64,000 nucleotides of DNA, from positions 1,674,001 to 1,738,000 of the forward strand of contig NZ_CP044399.1 of assembly GCF_008931805.1 (NCBI RefSeq). The letters run 5' to 3'. Below are positions 58,301 through 64,000 of the stretch, piece by piece (position 1 is the first letter of the stretch; the number at the start of each line of letters is the position of its first letter). The position numbers and the translations under genes were made by a program. The notes beneath the pieces were generated by a model, which was not told where the DNA came from, did no database searches, and saw nothing but the letters and a program-made list of their open reading frames with translations. This stretch comes from Moritella marina ATCC 15381 (lineage in GTDB: Bacteria; Pseudomonadota; Gammaproteobacteria; Enterobacterales; Moritellaceae).

Positions 58301-59020
58301 TTACAGCGACAAATAAGAAGTTAAATCCAAATAGTTAGCTGAATTATTATTTTTATCTTCAATTGATGAAAAATAAGGCATTTCTCCCATTAATGGGACT
58401 GCTAATGCCCCCCTTAAAGTTGCAATCATGTCATCATAATTAGCAATATCAGTGGTGGGACGATTGGCGACCCAACCGATTAGATTAGCCCCTGAATGGG
58501 TAATGGCTTGCGCTGATAATATCGCGTGATTCAAACAACCTAACTTAACCCCTACGACAAGAATAACATCTAAGTTATTTTCAGCCACCCATGATGAAAA
58601 TAAGTTACTGTTATCAGAGTTATTTTTATTCATACTAATCGGTAAGTGCCAACCACCAGCACCCTCTATCACAGCAAAATCAATATCATCCGGCAGTTTA
58701 GCTAATGATTCATCCACTAACGCCAAATCAATAGACTCACCTTGATTATGCGCGGCGATATGCGGGGCTATTGCTGCTTGATAAGCAATTGGGTTTACCA
58801 CTTGATAATCTAATAACTGCGATGCATGTTGTTGTAATAATACTGCATCTTCATTGCGCAAACCCTCAGGTGTTATTTCACACCCCGCTGAGATGGGTTT
58901 CAACCCCACGGTTTTTAGACCTAATTTGTTGGCGTAATCAAGTACCGCACAGCTAACCACGGTTTTTCCTACGTCAGTATCTGTACCGGTAATAAATACT
59001 TTTTTACAATTTGTTGTCAT
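58301..59020 (-). CDS. bioD: BioD, dethiobiotin synthetase
   Basis: 239 residues. P-loop VFITGTDTDVGKTVV, GLKPISAGC, and the conserved VEGAGGWHLP block. It carboxylates and cyclises 7,8-diaminopelargonate with ATP and CO2. It is the last of bioB-bioF-bioC-bioD, 60 nt after bioC. Confidence 0.95.
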   Translation of the reverse strand: MTTNCKKVFITGTDTDVGKTVVSCAVLDYANKLGLKTVGLKPISAGCEITPEGLRNEDAVLLQQHASQLLDYQVVNPIAYQAAIAPHIAAHNQGESIDLALVDESLAKLPDDIDFAVIEGAGGWHLPISMNKNNSDNSNLFSSWVAENNLDVILVVGVKLGCLNHAILSAQAITHSGANLIGWVANRPTTDIANYDDMIATLRGALAVPLMGEMPYFSSIEDKNNNSANYLDLTSYLSL

Positions 59021-59080
59021 CGTTAACCTTAGTATGTCTTCTCTTAAATATGATCTTACTTGTCGTCCTAAATATGCTTG

Positions 59081-59950
59081 CTAACACTTACGTAATAAAC
59101 AGTAAGCGAGCTTGTAGCTAAGCGGTAATAAGCCTTGGTTATCGCGTAAGGTTTCATAGTTTGCTTTAAATGCCCTTAACTCACCTTGTGTTGTCGGTTT
59201 AGCATCTTTATCATGCACATGATTAGCACCAATCCCTTTTAGACTTTGCATTACTTCTTTTACGCTGGAGTAATACATGGTTTGAATTTCAACCTGAAAT
59301 GTTTCCACACTTAAACCGGATTTTAATAGCGCGGCTTTAATTTCACCTTCAGACAAAAACCGATTAACATGTCGATGTTCGTTAACGCTAGACCAAGATT
59401 GCGTCAACTCATCCAGACTACCTGAAACCAAGGTGCTAAATAGCATCAAACCACCTTGCTTTAAACAACGTGAAGCTTCAATCAAGGGTGTCGCTAAGTC
59501 ATCACACCATTGCAATGCCAAATTTGATACACACAAATCGACACTACCAGACTGTAAAGGCAGCGCCTCTGCGTCTGCATTTAGCCAATAAAGAGGTGGT
59601 GTGAGCTTGTCCTGTAGTGGATGCAGTTCGTGTTGATTAGTTTGCCGTGGTTCTTGTCGTTCTTGCTGTCGATACACTTGTTGCTTGGCGTGTGCCAGCA
59701 TACCGAAGGAAAGATCTACAGCGAACAATTGATTACTACAGTTTCCCAACGTCGGTAATAACGCGCCACTACCACACCCTAGATCAATCGTGGTGTTATA
59801 GCGTATCGCGACGCCTTTATTAGAGGGGGAAGGCGTACCAGGAAGGTATTGCAAAAGTCGATCGCTAGACAAGCGTTGTAATATCGCATGTTGATCATAA
59901 CTCGCAGCGGCTTTACCAAAACAGCGTGCGACAGCATTCTTATCAATCAT
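59081..59950 (-). CDS. bioC: BioC, malonyl-ACP O-methyltransferase
   Basis: 289 residues. SAM-dependent methyltransferase fold (DLGCGSGALLP, CVSNLALQWCDDLATPL). It methylates malonyl-ACP so fatty-acid enzymes can build pimeloyl-ACP; bioH, which removes the methyl group, is not in the window. It is somewhat longer than E. coli BioC (251), with a Gln/Glu-rich insert (RQQERQEPRQTNQHEL). It overlaps bioF by 4 nt. Confidence 0.92.
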   Translation of the reverse strand: MIDKNAVARCFGKAAASYDQHAILQRLSSDRLLQYLPGTPSPSNKGVAIRYNTTIDLGCGSGALLPTLGNCSNQLFAVDLSFGMLAHAKQQVYRQQERQEPRQTNQHELHPLQDKLTPPLYWLNADAEALPLQSGSVDLCVSNLALQWCDDLATPLIEASRCLKQGGLMLFSTLVSGSLDELTQSWSSVNEHRHVNRFLSEGEIKAALLKSGLSVETFQVEIQTMYYSSVKEVMQSLKGIGANHVHDKDAKPTTQGELRAFKANYETLRDNQGLLPLSYKLAYCLLRKC

Positions 59951-61092
59951 AGGGTATCTCTTTTAGTACTATCTAACGCACCTTTCAAATGGGTCAGTAA
60001 TAAATCAATGTCAGCAACACTATGATTAGCTGATAATGTAATGCGTAATCGCGAAGTGCCAACAGGTACCGTCGGCGGTCTAATCGCTTTCACAAGCAGT
60101 CCGTGATTAGCAAGTAACTGACTTATATACACCGCTTTACAGGCATCGCCAATAAGTAACGGTTGAATAGCTGTATCAGAAGGCATCAGGGGAATATTAC
60201 GTAAAAAACATTGCTGTTTGAAATAACTAATAAGCTGGTTTAAATGCGTTACTCGCCATGTCTCAGCCATCATGATCGTTAACGCTTTATCTATACACAA
60301 CGCCATTGCACTGGGCATGGCCGTCGAATAAATATAAGGTTTCGAAAAATTAACTAAATAATCAATAACCTCTTTTGATGCAGCAACAAACGCTCCTGAC
60401 ACACCAACCGCCTTGCCAAACGTCGCCATATACAAATCGACATCTCGAGCTAATGAACCATGTTGATTAAGGCTGTTTTGACCCTGCGGTAATACCCCAA
60501 AGCCGTGCGCATCATCAACTAATAGCCAACTGTCATGGGCTTTACACTGCTGACTAACGCCCTGTAAGTCAGCCATATCACCATCCATACTAAATACACC
60601 TTCAGTAACAACCAGGGAATTAGTATGTGTAGCGCGGTATTGCTCGAGTAACTGGGCAAGGTGAACACAGTCATTATGCTTAAAACGTTTCATCGTCGCA
60701 GGAGAATACATCCCCGCTTCTATAAGTGAGGCATGGTTAAGCTTATCCTGTATCAGCAGATCATTTTTATTCAACAGCGCTTTAATCAAAGCTTGATTAG
60801 CGCTGTAACCTGAATTAAATAATAAACTCGATTCATAGCCAGTGATGTCAGCTAACTTATCTTCAAGGGCTGCGTGCGCATGACTATAACCAGACACCAA
60901 AGCAGAACCACCACTCCCCACCCCATATTCATTGGCACCACGTTGCCAAGCCGCGATAACCTCTGGGTGTGTGGACAGTCCGAGGTAGTCATTGGCGCAA
61001 AAATTAATCGCACCATGACTGATTGCCCGCGTACGCAACAACGCATCAGAGGCTTGGGTACGTAATGCTTGCGTAATGAATTCAAAGGCCAT
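59947..61092 (-). CDS. bioF: BioF, 8-amino-7-oxononanoate synthase
   Basis: 381 residues. PLP-dependent alpha-oxoamine synthase: NFCANDYLGLSTHP, DDAHGFGVLPQG, and the PLP lysine in MATFGKAVGVSGAF. It joins pimeloyl-ACP with alanine. It shares a 1-nt TAATG overlap with bioB and 4 nt with bioC. Confidence 0.95.
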   Translation of the reverse strand: MAFEFITQALRTQASDALLRTRAISHGAINFCANDYLGLSTHPEVIAAWQRGANEYGVGSGGSALVSGYSHAHAALEDKLADITGYESSLLFNSGYSANQALIKALLNKNDLLIQDKLNHASLIEAGMYSPATMKRFKHNDCVHLAQLLEQYRATHTNSLVVTEGVFSMDGDMADLQGVSQQCKAHDSWLLVDDAHGFGVLPQGQNSLNQHGSLARDVDLYMATFGKAVGVSGAFVAASKEVIDYLVNFSKPYIYSTAMPSAMALCIDKALTIMMAETWRVTHLNQLISYFKQQCFLRNIPLMPSDTAIQPLLIGDACKAVYISQLLANHGLLVKAIRPPTVPVGTSRLRITLSANHSVADIDLLLTHLKGALDSTKRDTL

Positions 61093-62159
61093 TAAAGTAC
61101 AGCACTCTTCTCACTCACAGCGCTTGCGTCATAAAAAAGCGACGGCGATGCTTGTTCAGCAATTTCATCAAGCAGCTGCGCAGACTGTGCTTCATCACTC
61201 GCTTCACGAATACGTGCAGGTTGTAGACCTAACTTTCTAAATAAACGTTTATCACTGTCTTCGTCTGGATTATCAGTGGTCAGTAACTTACAACCATAAA
61301 AAATCGAATTAGCGCCAGCCATGAAACACAGTGCTTGCGTTTGTTCACTCATCGCTTCACGTCCAGCCGATAAACGAACATAAGATTTCGGCATGATGAT
61401 CCGTGCAACAGCGATGGTACGAACAAATTCGAATGCATCTAAATCAGGCGCATCTTCAAGTGGTGTACCCGCGACTTTAACCAGCATATTAATTGGTACG
61501 CTTTCTGGATGATGTGGTAAATTAGCCAGTGACTTAAGCAGACCAAAGCGGTCTTGTTGCTCCTCACCCATACCAACGATACCACCAGAGCAGACTTTCA
61601 TGCCTGCTTCACGCACGTGATCTAAAGTATCTAAACGATCTTGATAAGTACGTGTAGTGATAATTTGTTCGTAATATTCTTCAGACGTATCTAAGTTATG
61701 GTTGTAATAATCCAAACCCGCTTCAGACAATGATTTCGCTTGATCGGGTGCTAACATACCTAGCGTCATGCACGTTTCAAGGCCCATCGCTTTAACACCT
61801 TTCACCATATCAATTAAGTACGGCATATCGCGTTTATGTGGGTTTTTCCATGCAGCCCCCATACAAAAACGACTCGCGCCATTGTCTTTTGCTTCAGCAG
61901 CACGTGTCAGTACGGTTTCAACTTGCATCAAACGTTCTTTTTCAATCCCAGTGGTATAACGTGCGCTCTGCGGGCAATACTTACAATCTTCCGGACAAGC
62001 GCCGGTTTTAATTGATAGCAGTGTACTGATTTGCACACTGTTCGGATCAAAATGTTGACGGTGTGCCGTTTGAGCTTGAAACATCAAATCATTAAACGGT
62101 TGGTTAAAAAGTGCTTCAATCTCATCAATTTGCCAATCATGGCGAACACGGTTAGTCAT
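61092..62159 (-). CDS. bioB: BioB, biotin synthase (radical SAM)
   Basis: 355 residues. Radical-SAM motif CPEDCKYC near residue 53, [23 protein letters not shown] and the 2Fe-2S region with R in YVRLSAGRE. It inserts sulfur in dethiobiotin. It is the first gene of the minus-strand bio operon, AAAGGA before the ATG, divergent from bioA. Confidence 0.96.
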   Translation of the reverse strand: MTNRVRHDWQIDEIEALFNQPFNDLMFQAQTAHRQHFDPNSVQISTLLSIKTGACPEDCKYCPQSARYTTGIEKERLMQVETVLTRAAEAKDNGASRFCMGAAWKNPHKRDMPYLIDMVKGVKAMGLETCMTLGMLAPDQAKSLSEAGLDYYNHNLDTSEEYYEQIITTRTYQDRLDTLDHVREAGMKVCSGGIVGMGEEQQDRFGLLKSLANLPHHPESVPINMLVKVAGTPLEDAPDLDAFEFVRTIAVARIIMPKSYVRLSAGREAMSEQTQALCFMAGANSIFYGCKLLTTDNPDEDSDKRLFRKLGLQPARIREASDEAQSAQLLDEIAEQASPSLFYDASAVSEKSAVL

Positions 62160-62197
62160 CTAAAATCCTTTATTTGAATTTGTGCGTAAACTCGATT

Positions 62198-62225
62198 AGT
62201 CTATCCAGCATAGCCGCAAGGTCAA
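62198..62225 (-). promoter_or_regulatory. Candidate bioB promoter
   Basis: Minus strand TTGACC (62220-62225), 16-nt spacer, TAGACT (62198-62203). The -35 overlaps the left half of the BirA-like operator, so repressor binding would block it. Confidence 0.45.
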
Positions 62226-62251
62226 CCTAATGCTAAAACCAAGGTTTACAA
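62219..62251. promoter_or_regulatory. BirA operator candidate between bioB and bioA
   Basis: The right half GGTTTACAA (62243-62251) matches the gammaproteobacterial BirA consensus TTGTAAACC-n15-GGTTTACAA exactly. A left half AGGTCAACC (6 of 9) lies at the right distance, with a 15-nt spacer. It overlaps the bioB -35 and the start region of bioA. Confidence 0.6.
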
Positions 62252-63549
62252 TGACTCAAAAAACAAACGATAACTTAATGAAGTTCGACCAGCAACACAT
62301 CTGGCACCCATATACGTCAATGACAAAGCCTCTACCTTGTTATCACGTCGAAAGCGCCAATGGTGTTTATTTAACATTAAATGACGGCACCCAGATCATC
62401 GATGGCATGTCTTCTTGGTGGGCATCTATTCATGGCTACAACGTACCCGCGTTAAATCAAGCGATGCAAGTGCAAGCAAGTAAAATGTCGCATGTTATGT
62501 TTGGTGGTATCACCCATACACCAGCAATAAATCTATGCCAAAAATTGGTGGGTATCACCCCGGCAGGTTTAGAGTGTGTGTTCTTGTCAGATTCAGGGTC
62601 AGTGAGTGTCGAAGTCGCCATGAAAATGGCCATTCAATATTGGCACCATCAACAACCGACGAAGAAGAAATTCATCACCATACGTAATGGTTATCACGGT
62701 GATACTTTTGGCGCTATGTCGGTTTGTGATCCTGATAATGGCATGCACGAATTATTTACTGGATTTCTAGCGCCACAATTTTTTATTAACGCACCGAGTG
62801 TGAAATTTGATGAACCATGGCAGAACAGTGCAATACAAGATTTAGCCGACACCTTGGCTGAAAACCATCAACACATTGCCGCGTTTATTTTAGAGCCCAT
62901 CGTACAAGGCGCTGGTGGCATGAAGTTCTATCACCCGGAATTTCTGCGTCAGGCGAAATTCCTTTGTGAACGTTATGACGTCCTGCTGATTGCTGATGAA
63001 ATTGCGACAGGCTTTGGCCGTACCGGCAAATTATTTGCTTGTGAACATGCGGAGATCACACCTGATATTATGTGTTTGGGTAAAGGCATTACCGGGGGTT
63101 ATATGACCCTAGCTGCCACGCTGACGACTCGACACGTAGCCGAAACGATCAGCAATGGTCCCAGCGGTGTATTGATGCACGGCCCAACATTCATGGGGAA
63201 TCCCCTTGCCTGCGCTGTCGCCAACGCCAGTATTGATTTGTTAATGACCAGTGACTGGGAGCAACAAGTTGCGGGCATTGAAAAGCAAATGCAACAGGCA
63301 TTATTACCATTAACTGAACATGATAACGTGACCGATGCACGTGTACTTGGCAGCATAGGCGTGATTGAAACTGCGCGATCTATCGATCTAGCAAAAGCAC
63401 AGGTCGTGTTTGTTGAATTAGGCGTGTGGATCAGGCCATTTGGTAAACTCTTGTATATTATGCCTCCGTATATTATTTCACAGGCCGAGCTCGAAACATT
63501 ATGCGGTGTGATCAAACAAGTACTTGATGCTGATATTTGGGTTAAATAA
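62251..63549 (+). CDS. bioA: BioA, adenosylmethionine-8-amino-7-oxononanoate aminotransferase
   Basis: 432 residues. FDQQHIWHPYTSMTKPLPCY, DGMSSWWASIHGYN, SHVMFGGITH, the PLP lysine in CLGKGITGGYMTL and the C-terminal GVWIRPFGKLLYIMPPY are BioA. It aminates KAPA with SAM as donor. ATG 62251 follows AAGG by 6 nt; ATG 62230 (also with AAGG) would give seven more residues and lies within the BirA-like operator, so the later start is preferred. It is divergent from the rest of the biotin operon. Confidence 0.94.
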   Translation: MTQKTNDNLMKFDQQHIWHPYTSMTKPLPCYHVESANGVYLTLNDGTQIIDGMSSWWASIHGYNVPALNQAMQVQASKMSHVMFGGITHTPAINLCQKLVGITPAGLECVFLSDSGSVSVEVAMKMAIQYWHHQQPTKKKFITIRNGYHGDTFGAMSVCDPDNGMHELFTGFLAPQFFINAPSVKFDEPWQNSAIQDLADTLAENHQHIAAFILEPIVQGAGGMKFYHPEFLRQAKFLCERYDVLLIADEIATGFGRTGKLFACEHAEITPDIMCLGKGITGGYMTLAATLTTRHVAETISNGPSGVLMHGPTFMGNPLACAVANASIDLLMTSDWEQQVAGIEKQMQQALLPLTEHDNVTDARVLGSIGVIETARSIDLAKAQVVFVELGVWIRPFGKLLYIMPPYIISQAELETLCGVIKQVLDADIWVK

Positions 63550-63663
63550 CGTCATAACAAAAATCAATTGGCCTTAGCTATCATCCATTTGGTTTAACTA
63601 TCATCAATTGCATTTAATGCTTGTTTGACTTGCAATATCAGAAAAATAGGCTTTGCTAAACTA

Positions 63664-63750
63664 ATGGCGCTTGTCTGAAATACGACAGACGGAAGCCATC
63701 AGTGCCAAGATAACGTTCTAAATTTTAGGCCGTTATCTTAGTTTAATTTT
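63664..63750 (+). other. Structured leader upstream of the last gene
   Basis: Two hairpins in series: ATGGC/GCCAT (63664-63668 with 63695-63699) enclosing GTCTG/CAGAC (63673-63677 with 63686-63690), then AAGATAACG/CGTTATCTT (63707-63715 with 63731-63739) followed by a T-rich stretch to 63750. The second could terminate. The next ATG is at 63768. It could be the bioA terminator or a leader control element. Confidence 0.5.
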
Positions 63751-63767
63751 AGTGTGCGAGGTCATTT

Positions 63768-64000
63768 ATGTTTAATTCTGTCTTGATCGTCTGTTTAAGT
63801 TTAATGAGTTTTTCAGCTATCGCCTATATTATTTATATTAAGATAATTGAACCACTTGCAAGTATTACTGGCTACATTCATGAAGCCAAATTTGAGCATG
63901 ACATTATTAATAAACTCGAACACGCGACAGACTCACATGGTTTGTCAGAGCGCTACAATTTAATGCTCGATAACAACATTAGCGAATCGAGCTATTTTGA
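63768..64000 (+). CDS. Membrane-anchored protein, 5' part only (signalling-like)
   Basis: About 77 residues are visible before the window ends: an N-terminal TM helix (VLIVCLSLMSFSAIAYIIYI, about 5-24), then IIEPLASITGYIHEAKFEHDIINKLEH, which looks like a HAMP-type or coiled linker. GAGG lies 6 nt before the ATG. It could be the start of a methyl-accepting or GGDEF-type protein; too short to decide. Confidence 0.6.
   Translation, partial: MFNSVLIVCLSLMSFSAIAYIIYIKIIEPLASITGYIHEAKFEHDIINKLEHATDSHGLSERYNLMLDNNISESSYF

Noticed and set aside
63560-63610. Imperfect direct repeat with CTATCATC twice after bioA
   Set aside because: Two short copies with mismatches only; no array or element.
63640-63720. 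c-di-GMP (GEMM-I) riboswitch before the last gene
   Set aside because: Some local resemblance (an AAGCC-like stretch), but the conserved GGCAAACC and ACGCAAAGCC blocks are absent.
1-64000. Mobile elements, CRISPR arrays, tRNA or rRNA genes
   Set aside because: I looked on both strands and saw no transposase, integrase, regular spaced repeats or cloverleaf genes.

Overview
The window reads as a chromosomal segment of a cold-water or marine gammaproteobacterium, low to moderate in GC. Protein sequences and gene orders point to the Moritella/Vibrio/Shewanella/Photobacterium neighbourhood; Moritella is my best guess. That guess rests on recalled family resemblance, not on a search. I see no rRNA, tRNA, CRISPR array, insertion sequence or prophage. 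Genes are tightly packed, with many 4-bp ATGA overlaps.

Left part (1-7.4 kb): the 5' part of tamA (outer-membrane assembly), a deoxynucleoside kinase, a RhlE-type DEAD-box helicase, an HdfR-type LysR regulator, and a two-gene operon of a glutathione-synthetase-like ATP-grasp ligase and a QEGLA/DUF1704 protein carrying an HExxxH metallopeptidase motif. Nitrate block (7.4-18.5 kb): moaBCDE, a SPOUT RNA methyltransferase, the periplasmic nitrate reductase operon napFDABC with a 45-residue membrane protein at its end, moaA and the sensor pair narQ-narP. Cofactor synthesis, enzyme, electron delivery and nitrate sensing are therefore together, and the napF upstream region carries candidate FNR and NarP sites at plausible spacing. 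A Lon N-domain protein and a YbhK/YvcK protein follow.

Signalling/export block (20.3-26.5 kb): one minus-strand operon, STAS protein > lipoprotein > six-SLBB export protein > ParA/BY-kinase-like ATPase with a broken P-loop > a single protein with RsbW-like kinase, receiver and PP2C phosphatase domains > Hpt protein. It resembles SypE/SypA of Vibrio fischeri and HptB-HsbR-HsbA of Pseudomonas, fused to a small polysaccharide-export set without glycosyltransferases. Central metabolism (26.6-37.9 kb): sdhCDAB-sucABCD on the minus strand, divergent from gltA.

Acetate-switch-like block (38-47.7 kb): a CrbS/CbrA-like transporter-kinase, a membrane-anchored unknown, a LuxR-type regulator, a DnaQ-like exonuclease and a cNMP/CBS/DUF294 protein on the minus strand, opposite a two-subunit sodium:solute symporter on the plus strand. 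Envelope block (47.9-56.6 kb): kdsB-ycaR-lpxK and msbA for lipid A/KDO, then an RND/MMPL-type transporter with a YCF48-like partner and an AraC-family regulator. A two-TM protein of unknown function follows. Right end: the biotin genes bioB-bioF-bioC-bioD divergent from bioA, with a BirA-operator-like sequence between them, and the start of a membrane-anchored signalling-type protein that runs off the window.
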